Shown: in pieces, positions 1 through 8,802 of the stretch | How the letters are laid out: every line of letters starts with the position of its first letter | Position numbering within the stretch: position 1 is the stretch's first letter | Program-made: the position numbers and the translations under genes | Source: Trueperaceae bacterium | GTDB lineage: Bacteria; Deinococcota; Deinococci; Deinococcales; Trueperaceae | Assembly: GCA_007130355.1 (NCBI GenBank) | Contig: SLSQ01000143.1 | Coordinates: 1-18,271, forward strand | DNA: 18,271 nucleotides | Reading direction: 5' to 3' | Notes under the pieces: model-generated | The model's input: only the letters and a program-made list of their open reading frames with translations | What the model was told of the DNA's origin: nothing | Databases searched by the model: none

Positions 1-66
1 ACCCCGGGCGCCCCGCCGCCCGCCGACCTGCCGGGCCGCGCCCCGCGCGGGGAGGACCCCGCGTGA
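1..66 (+). CDS. nuoJ: NADH-quinone oxidoreductase subunit J, C-terminal tail (partial)
   Basis: An open frame enters from the left edge and stops at TGA 64-66, giving 21 residues rich in Pro, Ala, Gly and charged residues and ending in GEDPA. This low-complexity tail carries no family motif by itself. I assign it to NuoJ because nuoJ almost always lies directly before nuoK, and because the stop overlaps the GTG start of nuoK in the same GTGA arrangement seen at the other nuo junctions of this operon. NuoJ is a membrane subunit of complex I beside NuoK. The identity rests on context only. Confidence 0.6.
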   Translation, partial: TPGAPPPADLPGRAPRGEDPA

Positions 67-388
67 CCGGTCCGGTGCCTACCGAAGCGTGGATCGTGCT
101 CAGCGCCGCGCTGTTCCTGATCGGCGCCGTCGGCGTCCTGAGGCGACGGAGCGCCATCCTGGTCTTCCTCAGCGTCGAGCTGATGCTGAACGCCGGGAAC
201 CTGGCGCTCGTCGCCTTCGCGCGGCAGTGGGCCGACGCCGGCCTGATCACCGCCATGTCCGGACAGACCGTGGTGTTCGTCGTGCTCGCGGTGGCGGCGG
301 CCGAGGTCGCGGTCGGCCTCGGCATCCTGGTCGCGATCTTCCGGCAGCGCCACAGCACCGACGTCGACGCCCTCTCGGAGGTGAGGTT

Positions 389-392
<4 letters not shown>
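63..392 (+). CDS. nuoK: NADH-quinone oxidoreductase subunit K (complex I)
   Basis: A small membrane subunit of proton-pumping complex I, 109 aa, the usual NuoK length (about 95-110). Three hydrophobic helices are visible, roughly residues 9-26, 32-54 and 66-92. The conserved segment VELMLNAGNL carries a buried glutamate (E39), and the AAAEVAVGLGI segment carries a second (E81). These correspond to the two intramembrane glutamates of the family that help link the quinone site to the antiporter-like subunits. The GTG start at 63 is supported by GGAGG at 51-55 with 7 nt spacing. The start overlaps the nuoJ stop and the stop overlaps the nuoL start, so translation is probably coupled. Residues 93-109 form a short charged cytoplasmic tail. 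Confidence 0.95.
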
Positions 393-2322
<1,930 letters not shown>

Positions 2323-2326
<4 letters not shown>

Positions 2327-3801
2327 CGCTCGCCGCCCTCCTGATCCCGCTGGTCGGCGGCGTGCTCGCCTGGGCGACGCCCGGCCGGGCGCGGGGCGCC
2401 GTGGCCGTCCTCGCCGCGGTCGCCGCCTTCGTCGCCGCGCTCTTCCTGCCGACGGCGGCGCCGGTCGACGTGGCCTGGCTTCCGGCGTTCGGAGCCGGCC
2501 TCCGCCTCGACCCGAGCGGAGCGTCGTCGGTGCTCGTGCTCGCCGCCGCCCTCGCCATGATCCCGACCGTGCTGACCGCCGCCGTCCGGGTGCGCGAACG
2601 GACCGGGACGTTCCTCGGCCTGCTGCTGATCATGCAGGCGATGCTCGCCGGCCTGTTCCTCGCCTCCGACCTGCTCGCCTTCTACGTCTTCTGGGAGGCC
2701 GCGCTGATCCCGAGCCTGGTGCTGCTGGGCGTGTTCGGCGGCGAACGCCGTCGGGGCGCCGTCACCAAGTACCTGATCTACGCGGTGAGCGGTTCGTTCC
2801 TGATGCTCGTCTCGATCATCGCCGTGCGGGTCCTTTCCGGCGCCGAGAGCTTCGCCTTCCACGAGCTCGCGCCGGCCGCCCGCGAGCTGGACGCCGTGAC
2901 GCAAGGCTGGCTGTTCGCCGGGTTCGCCGCCGCCTTCGTGGTGAAGCTGCCGCTCTTCCCGCTCCACTCCTGGCTGATCGACTTCCACCGCGAGAACCAC
3001 CCGAGCGGCGCCGCCGACGTGGCCGGCACGCTCTACAAGGTCGGCGGCTTCGGCTTCTTCGCCTGGGCGATCCCGCTCCTCCCCGACGGCGCCCTGGTGC
3101 TGCAGCCGTACCTGCTGACCGCCGCCGCCGTCACCGCCCTCTGGGGCGCGCTCGCCGCGACCCGGCAGGAGGACCTGAAGAGCCTGCTCGCCTACGCCTC
3201 GCTCTCGCACATGGGCCTGATCGGGGTCGGGCTGTTCTCGCTCACCGAGATCGGCCTGGCCGGCGCGATGCTGCTGCTCGCCGCCCAGATGCTGTCGACC
3301 GGCGGGATGTTCCTGCTGAGCGGCATGATGCACGCGCGGCGCGGCAGCTTCGCGCTCGACCGCTTCGGCGGGCTGGCGCGCAGCGCCCCCGCCCTCGCCG
3401 CCGTCTCGCTGTTCGTGATCTTCGCGGCGATCGGCGTGCCCGGCCTGTCGAACTTCCCGGGCGAGTTCCTGGCGTTGTTGGGCGCGGCCCAGGCGAGCGT
3501 CTTCCTGGCCGCCGTCGCCCTCGCCTCCGTGATCGCCGCCGGCGTCTACGGCGTGAACCTGTACCAGCGCCTCTACCAGGGACGGCAGGTCGAGGGGACC
3601 CACGATCTGCGGGCCGTCGAGGTGGCGATCCTGGCCCCGATCGTGGCCGGCGTGCTCTGGTTCGGCCTGGCGCCCGCGAACGCCGCCGACCGGATCGACG
3701 ACGGCGCCCGCGTCGCCGTGCACGGTCCGGATCGGCCCGTGCCCGCGGAGGGCGGCGCCGCGTCCGAACCGCCCCTCGCGACCGCTGGAGGTGAACGGTG
3801 A
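2323..3801 (+). CDS. nuoM: NADH-quinone oxidoreductase subunit M (complex I antiporter-like subunit)
   Basis: The second antiporter-like subunit of complex I, 492 aa from GTG 2323, which overlaps the nuoL stop as GTGA. The frame is open upstream, but residues before 2323 are arginine-rich shadow sequence. E125 in YVFWEAALIPSL, K208 in VVKLPLFPLHSWL and K239 in LYKVGGFGFF correspond to the proton-path Glu and Lys residues. QEDLKSLLAYASLSHMGLIG and GVPGLSNFPGEFLALLGA are the usual later motifs. The stretch FHRENHPSGAADVAG replaces the E. coli-type motif that contains HVEAPTAGS. I remember a nearly identical ENHPSG segment in Thermus Nqo13. The ribosome site is weak (GGGGG near 2311-2315), which fits translation coupled to nuoL. 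The last 30 residues are a non-conserved charged tail. Confidence 0.96.
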
Positions 3802-5264
3802 TCGCCCCCGCCGACATCGTCCTCACGCCGCTCCTGCCGTTCCTGATCCTGCTGGTCGCGGCGTCGGCCGCGCTGTTGATCGACGTGGTCCAGCACCGCG
3901 CGCAGACGGGCGGCCCGCTCGCCCTCGTCGGCCTGACCTTCGCCGCGGTCTCCTACCTGGTCCAGTTCGGCGGCGCGCGCACCGAGCCGACCGCCGTCTT
4001 CGGCCTGCACTGGGTGGTCGACGTGCCCGCCGTCGCCCTCGGCCTGATCGTGCTCTTCGGCGCGATCCTGTCGGTCCTCGGCGGCTGGACGCGGGTACGT
4101 CGCGACGACCTCGACCGGCCCGAGTACCACCCGCTGCTGCTGCTGGCGACCGCCGGCGGCCTGGTCATGGTGCACGCCGGCGACTTCGTGATCCTGCTCC
4201 TCGGTCTCGAGATCCTCTCCCTCTCCGTCTACGCCCTCGCCGCCTGGAGGCCCGACCGCCGGCCCAGCCAGGAGGCGGGCATGAAGTACTTCCTGCTCGG
4301 CGCCTTCGCGTCGGCGATCCTGGTGTACGGGATCGCCCTGACGTACGGCGCGACCGGGACCTTCGACTACGGCGGCGTGGCGCAGGCGCTGCTCGCCGGC
4401 GCGGGACCGCTGGCGCTCGCCGGCGGGGCGCTGATCGTGGTGGGGCTCGGGTTCAAGGTCGCCTTCGCCCCGTTCCACCAGTGGGCGCCCGACGTCTACA
4501 CCGGCGCCCCCACCCCGGTCACCACCTTCATGAGCGTCGTCGTCAAGGCCGCCGCCTTCGGCGCGTTGCTGCGCATCGTCGCCACCGCCTGGTCCGGCGC
4601 CCTGCCGGAACTCGAGGTGGCGCTCGCCGTCCTGGTCGGCGCGACGCTGCTGGTCGGCAATTTCGGGGCGTTGCTGCAGAGCGGCGTGAAGCGGCTGCTG
4701 GCGTACTCGGCGGTCGCGCACGCCGGCTACCTCGGGCTCGCCGTGGTCGCCGCCGCGCACGGGGCGTTCGCGACCGAGGCGCTGATCTGGTACCTCGCCG
4801 CCTACGCCGCGATGAACGCCGGCGCCTTCGTGGTGACGATGCACGTGATGGGCGATGATCCCGACCGCGGCGACCGGATCGAGGCGTTCGAAGGCCTCGG
4901 TGCACGCCGACCGGGCGTCGCGGCGGCGATGACCCTGTTCCTGCTGAGCCTGGGCGGCATCCCGCCGCTCGCCGGCTTCGTCGGCAAGTTCCTCGCCATC
5001 CAGGCGGCGGTGCGGGTCGACCACGTCGCGCTGGCGGTCGTCGCCGTGCTCGGTGCGGTGGTCGGGCTGGTCGCCTACCTGCGCCCGGTCTTCGCGATCT
5101 GGTTCCGGGACGGCCGGTCGTCGGTTCCGGCCCTGGCCGGTCCGGTTCGGGCGGCGGTCGTGCTGGCGGCGGTCGCGACCGTGGTGCTCGGCCTGGCGCC
5201 CGATCTGGCGTACCGCTGGATCGAAGGGTCCGGCCCGCTGGCGCTCGTGCCGTGGACGCCGTAG
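3798..5264 (+). CDS. nuoN: NADH-quinone oxidoreductase subunit N (complex I antiporter-like subunit)
   Basis: The third antiporter-like subunit of complex I, 488 aa, a normal length for NuoN. The GTG start at 3798 overlaps the nuoM stop as GTGA and has GGAGG at 3787-3791 with 6 nt spacing. E138 in LLGLEILSLSVYAL and K220 in GLGFKVAFAPFHQWAPDVY are the channel glutamate and lysine. TGAPTPVTTFMSVVVKAAAFG, GVKRLLAYSAVAHAGYLGL and GGIPPLAGFVGKFL are typical NuoN segments. It is the last gene of the operon and is followed by a GC-rich hairpin and then a gene of unrelated function. It is complete, with hydrophobic helices throughout and no lateral-helix extension, as expected. Confidence 0.96.
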   Translation: MIAPADIVLTPLLPFLILLVAASAALLIDVVQHRAQTGGPLALVGLTFAAVSYLVQFGGARTEPTAVFGLHWVVDVPAVALGLIVLFGAILSVLGGWTRVRRDDLDRPEYHPLLLLATAGGLVMVHAGDFVILLLGLEILSLSVYALAAWRPDRRPSQEAGMKYFLLGAFASAILVYGIALTYGATGTFDYGGVAQALLAGAGPLALAGGALIVVGLGFKVAFAPFHQWAPDVYTGAPTPVTTFMSVVVKAAAFGALLRIVATAWSGALPELEVALAVLVGATLLVGNFGALLQSGVKRLLAYSAVAHAGYLGLAVVAAAHGAFATEALIWYLAAYAAMNAGAFVVTMHVMGDDPDRGDRIEAFEGLGARRPGVAAAMTLFLLSLGGIPPLAGFVGKFLAIQAAVRVDHVALAVVAVLGAVVGLVAYLRPVFAIWFRDGRSSVPALAGPVRAAVVLAAVATVVLGLAPDLAYRWIEGSGPLALVPWTP

Positions 5265-5284
5265 CCGGATAGGAGCCGTACGTT

Positions 5285-5319
5285 CGTGGGCGGTCCGACC
5301 GACCGGACGGCCGCCCACG
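5285..5319 (+). terminator. GC-rich hairpin after nuoN, possible terminator
   Basis: CGTGGGCGG at 5285-5293 pairs perfectly with CCGCCCACG at 5311-5319, and TCCG 5294-5297 can pair with CGGA 5304-5307 inside it. It lies 20 nt after the nuoN stop. There is no U-tract on either strand, so it would be a weak or atypical intrinsic terminator, or an mRNA 3'-end stabiliser. The -10 box of the next gene begins only 4 nt after the stem. Confidence 0.45.
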
Positions 5320-5323
5320 CCGG

Positions 5324-5329
5324 TATGCT
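5324..5329 (+). promoter_or_regulatory. Leaderless-type -10 box of the HD-GYP response regulator gene
   Basis: TATGCT lies 6 nt before the ATG at 5336, and no Shine-Dalgarno sequence precedes that start. With a start point about 7 nt after a -10 box, the mRNA would begin at or beside the start codon. I see no convincing -35; that region is occupied by the preceding hairpin. Confidence 0.55.
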
Positions 5330-5335
5330 CCGCGC

Positions 5336-6418
5336 ATGAACCCCGACCGAGCGGACGCGGCGGCCGAGGCCCGCGAGGCCGAACTGCGCGCCATGCCGAT
5401 CCTCGTCGTCGACGACGAGGAGGCGAACCTCGCGATCCTGCGCGGCATCCTCGAGCGCGAGGGGCACGCGCACGTGCATACGGTGCAGGACCCGCGCCTG
5501 GCGGTCGAACGGTTCCACGAGGTCCGCGCCGACCTGATCGTGACCGACCAGCGCATGCCGTTCCTGAGCGGTCTCGAGTGGATCGAGGCGCTCCGCCCGC
5601 ACCTGACGACCTACCTGCCGATCCTGATGCTGACCGCCGACGAGCGACCCGAGCTGCGCGAGCGGGCGCTCGCCTCGGGCGTCCGCGACTTCTTGGCCAA
5701 GCCGGTCCGAAGGGCCGAAGTGATGCTGCGGATCCGCAACCTGCTCGAGGCGCGCTGGGCCCACAAGCAGCTCGAGCACGAGAATCGGCGGCTCGAGGCG
5801 CGGGTCCGCGAACGGACCCGCGAGCTCGAGCTGGCCCAGATCGAGACGCTCTCGCGGCTCGCGCTGGCCGCCGAGTTCCGCGACGACGACATCGGGCGGC
5901 ACGTCTGGCGGGTGGCGCGCTCCGCCGAGCTGGTCGCCGAACGGCTCGGCTGCGCGCCGGAGTGGACCCGCCTGCTGGTCCGCGCCGCTCGTCTGCACGA
6001 CGTCGGCAAGATCGCGATCCCCGACGGGATCCTGCTCAAGCCGGGACGCCTCACGCCGCAGGAGTACGAGGTGGTCAAGACGCACCCCGAGGTCGGCCAC
6101 CGCATGTTGACCGGGGGGTCGTCGCGCCTGATGCGGATGGCCGCGTCGGTGGCGCTGCACCACCACGAGCGCTGGGACGGGACCGGCTACCCGAGCGGGC
6201 TTCGGGGCGACGAGATCCCGCTCGAGGGACGGATCGTAGCGGCGGTCGACGCCTTCGACGTGATGACGCACGATCAACGGCACCGCGACGCCCGGGCCCC
6301 GAGCGACGCGGTCGCGGAACTGGAGCGTGCGGCGGACACGCAGTTCGATCCGCGGGTGGTGGCGGCGATCCGCGCCTGCTTCGAGGCCGGCGAGCTGCCG
6401 GTCGCCGACCAGGGCTAG
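5336..6418 (+). CDS. Response regulator with HD-GYP domain (probable c-di-GMP phosphodiesterase)
   Basis: A cytoplasmic two-domain signalling protein, 360 aa. Residues 20-140 form a receiver domain: acidic pair D26-D27 in VVDDEEAN, phosphoacceptor D71 in IVTDQRMP, T100 in MLTAD and K122 in FLAKPV. Residues 140-172 are a charged helical linker, probably a coiled coil. Residues 173-345 form an HD-GYP domain with H221-D222 in RLHDVGKIAIPD, the triple histidine H275-H277, and WDGTGYP at 280-286. The metal-binding and GYP signatures are all present, so c-di-GMP hydrolysis is expected from the family. No histidine kinase lies nearby, so its partner is unknown. The start at 5336 is set by the adjacent TATGCT box. 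The gene converges on the rhodanese gene 28 nt away. Confidence 0.93.
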   Translation: MNPDRADAAAEAREAELRAMPILVVDDEEANLAILRGILEREGHAHVHTVQDPRLAVERFHEVRADLIVTDQRMPFLSGLEWIEALRPHLTTYLPILMLTADERPELRERALASGVRDFLAKPVRRAEVMLRIRNLLEARWAHKQLEHENRRLEARVRERTRELELAQIETLSRLALAAEFRDDDIGRHVWRVARSAELVAERLGCAPEWTRLLVRAARLHDVGKIAIPDGILLKPGRLTPQEYEVVKTHPEVGHRMLTGGSSRLMRMAASVALHHHERWDGTGYPSGLRGDEIPLEGRIVAAVDAFDVMTHDQRHRDARAPSDAVAELERAADTQFDPRVVAAIRACFEAGELPVADQG

Positions 6419-6446
6419 GCCGGGGCCGACCGGTTCCGGTGGCGCG

Positions 6447-6776
6447 TCAGTCCTTGTCGACCGTCAGGCCGTCCCGCTCCCAGGCCAGGATCCCGCCGCG
6501 CACGTTCACGGCGGGCACCCCCTGCTCCCGCAGGAACGCCGTCACGCGGCCGCTGCGCGCGCCGCTGCGGCAGAGCACCATCACCTCGCGCTTCGGGTCG
6601 AGCGTCGCCTCCCAGGCGTCGAGGAAGGTCGAGAGGGGCAGCGAGGCGGCGTCGGGGACGCGGACCGCGCGGAGCTCGTCGGGTTCGCGCACGTCGACGA
6701 ACGCGGCGCCGGCGTCGACCCGACGCCGCGCCTCGCTCGGGTCCAACTCGGGGATCTCGGTCGGGGTGTCGGTCAT
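6447..6776 (-). CDS. Single-domain rhodanese-like sulfurtransferase
   Basis: A small cytoplasmic protein of 109 aa consisting of one rhodanese domain. Hallmarks are VDVREPDEL at 27-35 (the usual DvRep motif), the active-site loop CRSGARS starting at C69, and a final GGILAWERDGL segment. The six-residue loop after the start of the active site is the sulfur-relay type (GlpE, PspE and similar). The catalytic cysteine is present, so transfer of sulfane sulfur is plausible; the physiological donor and acceptor cannot be read from the sequence. It has no signal peptide. It is divergent from the DinB-like gene, with 59 nt between the two start codons, and convergent with the HD-GYP gene. Confidence 0.9.
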   Translation of the reverse strand: MTDTPTEIPELDPSEARRRVDAGAAFVDVREPDELRAVRVPDAASLPLSTFLDAWEATLDPKREVMVLCRSGARSGRVTAFLREQGVPAVNVRGGILAWERDGLTVDKD

Positions 6777-6783
6777 GGACCCG

Positions 6784-6789
6784 AAGGTA
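6784..6789 (-). promoter_or_regulatory. Leaderless-type -10 box of the rhodanese gene
   Basis: On the minus strand TACCTT lies 7 nt before the ATG at 6776-6774. No Shine-Dalgarno sequence is present. It is back to back with the DinB-like promoter box 33 nt away. Confidence 0.5.
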
Positions 6790-6822
6790 CCGCCCGACGG
6801 GCCGTTCGGCCAGGGCGAGTGC

Positions 6823-6828
6823 TACGGT
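6823..6828 (+). promoter_or_regulatory. Leaderless-type extended -10 box of the DinB-like gene
   Basis: TACGGT ends 7 nt before the ATG at 6836 and is preceded by TGC, giving the extended -10 form TGnTAnnnT. No Shine-Dalgarno sequence is present. An extended -10 can work with a poor -35, which fits the lack of a clear -35 here. Confidence 0.55.
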
Positions 6829-6835
6829 CGCTCGC

Positions 6836-7351
6836 ATGGATCCGTACCTGGACCGGCTGGCCGGACTGCTCGGCGAGCGCGATCCGATCCCCGTGCTGAC
6901 CGCCACGCCGGTGCGCCTCGACAGCTTCGCGACCTCCCTGCCGGAGGACGCCTGGGACCGCCCGTGGCGGCCGGGCGGATGGTCGGCCCGCCGGATCGTG
7001 GCGCACCTCTGCGACCAGGAGATCGGCTTCGGCTTCCGCGTCCGCCAGACGGTCGCCGCGGCCGGCGCCGAAGGGGCGGACGGCGCCCACGAGCACGTGG
7101 CGCAGCCGTACGATCAGGATGCCTGGGCCCGGCCGTACGACCGGCTGGACGCGACCGTCGCGGTGCAGGGGTTCGTCGGCTTGCGGGCGTGGAACCTCGC
7201 CTGGTTGGCGCGGCTCGATCTGAACGACTGGCTGGCGTGCTACCGGCACCCGGAACGCGGCACCGTCGAGTCGGTCGACGAGGCGGTGCGGTTCCTCGCC
7301 GGGCACGACCTGAACCACCTGACGCAGCTCGACCTGATCGCCCGCGGGTAG
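6836..7351 (+). CDS. DinB-like family protein (putative metal-dependent, DfsB/YfiT type)
   Basis: 171 aa, the usual size for the DinB four-helix-bundle family. The family histidine triad is visible: H57 in WSARRIVAHLCDQE, and H157 and H161 in LAGHDLNHLTQL near the C-terminus. WRPGGWSARRIVAHL is the characteristic first motif and GHDLNHL the last. In the family these histidines bind a divalent metal, and some members are thiol-dependent transferases; many are uncharacterised. I cannot name a substrate. There is no signal peptide or membrane segment. It is transcribed alone from its own -10 box and is followed by ndk after 81 nt. Confidence 0.85.
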   Translation: MDPYLDRLAGLLGERDPIPVLTATPVRLDSFATSLPEDAWDRPWRPGGWSARRIVAHLCDQEIGFGFRVRQTVAAAGAEGADGAHEHVAQPYDQDAWARPYDRLDATVAVQGFVGLRAWNLAWLARLDLNDWLACYRHPERGTVESVDEAVRFLAGHDLNHLTQLDLIARG

Positions 7352-7373
7352 CGTCCCCGGGCGGACGGATCGC

Positions 7374-7390
7374 GCCGCCGGGCGGGCGGC
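7374..7390 (+). terminator. Small GC hairpin between the DinB-like gene and ndk
   Basis: GCCGCC 7374-7379 pairs with GGCGGC 7385-7390 around a 5-nt loop. It is 23 nt after the stop of the DinB-like gene and has no U-tract. In sequence this rich in G and C such short stems are frequent, so this is only a possible transcript end. Confidence 0.25.
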
Positions 7391-7419
7391 CCGGGCCACG
7401 TGGACGCCGGCGGCCGTGG

Positions 7420-7425
7420 TAGATT
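7420..7425 (+). promoter_or_regulatory. Leaderless-type extended -10 box of ndk
   Basis: TAGATT ends 7 nt before the ATG at 7433, with TGG immediately upstream (extended -10). The 7 nt between box and ATG are all C. No Shine-Dalgarno sequence precedes the start. The box supports ATG 7433 over the in-frame ATG... at 7400, which would lie upstream of the promoter box. Confidence 0.6.
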
Positions 7426-7432
7426 CCCCCCC

Positions 7433-7846
7433 ATGAGCACCGAACGTACCTTCGCGATGATCAAACCCGACGGCGTGCGCCGTCGCCTGGTCGGCGAGGT
7501 CGTGTCCCGCATCGAAGCGAAGGGGTACGACATCGTCGCCATGAAGCAGATGACGATTCCGCGCGAGCTGGCCGAACGGCACTACGGCGAGCACGCCGAC
7601 AAGCCGTTCTTCGCGAACCTGGTCGACTTCATCACCGGCGGCCCCGTGGTCGCCATGGTCCTCGAGGGCGAGAACGCGATCGCCGGTTGGCGCACCATGA
7701 TGGGCGCCACGAACCCGGCCGACGCGGCGCCCGGCACGATCCGCGGCGACTTCGCGACCAGCATCGACGAGAACGTCGCGCACGGCTCCGACGCGCCCGA
7801 CACCGCCGAGCGCGAACTCGGCCTGTTCTTCCCCGAGTCGGGCTGA
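7433..7846 (+). CDS. ndk: Nucleoside diphosphate kinase
   Basis: Transfers the terminal phosphate of NTPs to NDPs through a phosphohistidine and so balances ribo- and deoxynucleotide triphosphates. The protein is 137 aa, the typical NDK length, and complete. It starts MSTERTFAMIKPDGV with K11. The other nucleotide-site residues are in place: Y51, R87 in AIAGWRTMMGATNP, T93, R104 in GTIRGDF, N114, and the catalytic H117 in NVAHGSDAPDTA. The in-frame frame is open further left, but ATG 7433 gives the family N-terminus and is preceded by a TAGATT box. The gene converges on the SDR gene, with only 10 nt between the stops. Its probable terminator lies inside the SDR coding sequence. Confidence 0.97.
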   Translation: MSTERTFAMIKPDGVRRRLVGEVVSRIEAKGYDIVAMKQMTIPRELAERHYGEHADKPFFANLVDFITGGPVVAMVLEGENAIAGWRTMMGATNPADAAPGTIRGDFATSIDENVAHGSDAPDTAERELGLFFPESG

Positions 7847-7856
7847 GCCCCGGCGT

Positions 7857-8714
7857 TCACCCGCTCGCCGCGCCCCGGTCGGTTCCTCCGACCGGGGCGT
7901 TCGCGTAGCGCAGGATCGCGAGCGTCAGCGGCCGCGGCAGGCGCGGCAGCAGCGTCGCGCCGAGGGCGTGCACGAAGCCGGGCACGACCACCCGCCGACC
8001 GCGTTCGAACGCGCGCACGCCGGCCTCAGCCACGCGGTCGGCGCGCAGGAACAGGCCGGGCGTGCGGACCAGGCGCGCCTCGCCCATGTCGGCGTGCGCG
8101 TGGAAGCCGCTGCGGGTCGGGCCCGGACAGAGCGCCGTGACGGTGACCCCGGTGCCGTGCGTCTCGACGGAGAGCGCCTCGCTCAGATGCAGCAGGTACG
8201 CCTTGCTGGCGTAGTAGGCGGCCGCGAGGGGACCGGGTTGGAAGGCGGCGGTCGAGGCGACGTTCAGGACGCCGCCGCGACCGCGCGCGACCATCTCCGG
8301 CAGCAGCGCCTTGGCGAGGCGGGTGGCGGCGACGACGTTCACCGCCACGAGCGCTTCGTCGCGGTCGGTGGCGGGGGCGTGGAACGGCCCGTAGGTGCCG
8401 AAGCCGGCGTTGTTGACGAGCACGTCGACCGGGCCGTCCGCCCGGGCGCCCGCCAGCAGGCGATCCACGCCGTCCGCCTCGGCGAGGTCGGCCACGAGCA
8501 GGAGCGGCGCAGGCGGCGCGTGTCCGGCGTCGCGGGCGATGCGGTCGGTGGCGTCGGCCACGGCACGGAGCCGCTCCTCGTCGCGACCGTGCAGGATCTG
8601 GGCGGCGCCGCGGCGGGCGAAGGCGAAGGCGAGCTCGCGGCCGATGCCGGAACTCGCGCCGGTGGTCAGCACGCGGCGGTGGGTGGCGGTGGCGTCGGTG
8701 CGGGGTTCGGGCAT
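7857..8714 (-). CDS. Short-chain dehydrogenase/reductase (classical SDR)
   Basis: An NAD(P)-dependent oxidoreductase of 285 aa. The Rossmann cofactor motif TGASSGIG is at 18-25, NNAGFG at 101-106 and N126 follows. The catalytic S154 lies in NVASTAAF, and Y168 with K171 form the YASK motif. The C-terminal part with FLRADRVAEAG and RRVVVPGFVHALG resembles SDRs annotated as YqjQ/DltE-like, but the substrate is not readable. The frame is open for about 200 codons upstream; ATG 8714 places the Rossmann motif correctly and has GGAGG 4 nt before it. It is divergent from aspC. The last dozen codons are formed by the 12-bp hairpin that probably ends ndk transcription. Confidence 0.92.
   Translation of the reverse strand: MPEPRTDATATHRRVLTTGASSGIGRELAFAFARRGAAQILHGRDEERLRAVADATDRIARDAGHAPPAPLLLVADLAEADGVDRLLAGARADGPVDVLVNNAGFGTYGPFHAPATDRDEALVAVNVVAATRLAKALLPEMVARGRGGVLNVASTAAFQPGPLAAAYYASKAYLLHLSEALSVETHGTGVTVTALCPGPTRSGFHAHADMGEARLVRTPGLFLRADRVAEAGVRAFERGRRVVVPGFVHALGATLLPRLPRPLTLAILRYANAPVGGTDRGAASG
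7871..7899. terminator. 12-bp perfect hairpin, terminator of ndk lying inside the SDR gene
   Basis: CGCCCCGGTCGG (7871-7882) and CCGACCGGGGCG (7888-7899) form a perfect 12-bp stem with the 5-nt loop TTCCT. It begins 24 nt after the ndk stop and is followed on the plus strand by GTTCGCGT, a weak U-containing tail. It lies wholly in the 3' end of the SDR coding sequence, encoding its ...NAPVGGTDRGA... tail. Confidence 0.65.
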
Positions 8715-8747
8715 GGGACCTCCGTAGGACCTGGAACGCGTCCCTGC

Positions 8748-8753
8748 TACGAT
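8748..8753 (+). promoter_or_regulatory. Extended -10 box of aspC
   Basis: TGC-TACGAT is an extended -10 box. The aspC ATG is 49 nt downstream and has its own Shine-Dalgarno sequence, so this transcript would carry a leader of about 40 nt, unlike the neighbouring leaderless units. No convincing -35 is seen. The box lies 34 nt from the SDR start codon on the other strand. Confidence 0.45.
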
Positions 8754-8802
8754 GCCACGCACGACCGGTCGCGGGGAGCCGCGCTCGGCCCAGGGAGGGC
8801 AC

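Noticed and set aside
89..388. Upstream extension of the nuoL frame
   Set aside because: The translation is arginine-rich shadow of nuoK; GTG 389 with the GTGA overlap and a ribosome site gives the canonical NuoL N-terminus.
6429..6440. ACCGG-TT-CCGGT inverted repeat between the convergent HD-GYP and rhodanese genes
   Set aside because: A 2-nt loop is too tight and there is no U-tract, so I do not call it a terminator.
7400..7432. Longer N-terminus for ndk
   Set aside because: The extra 11 residues are not in the NDK family and the TAGATT promoter box lies between 7400 and the true ATG.
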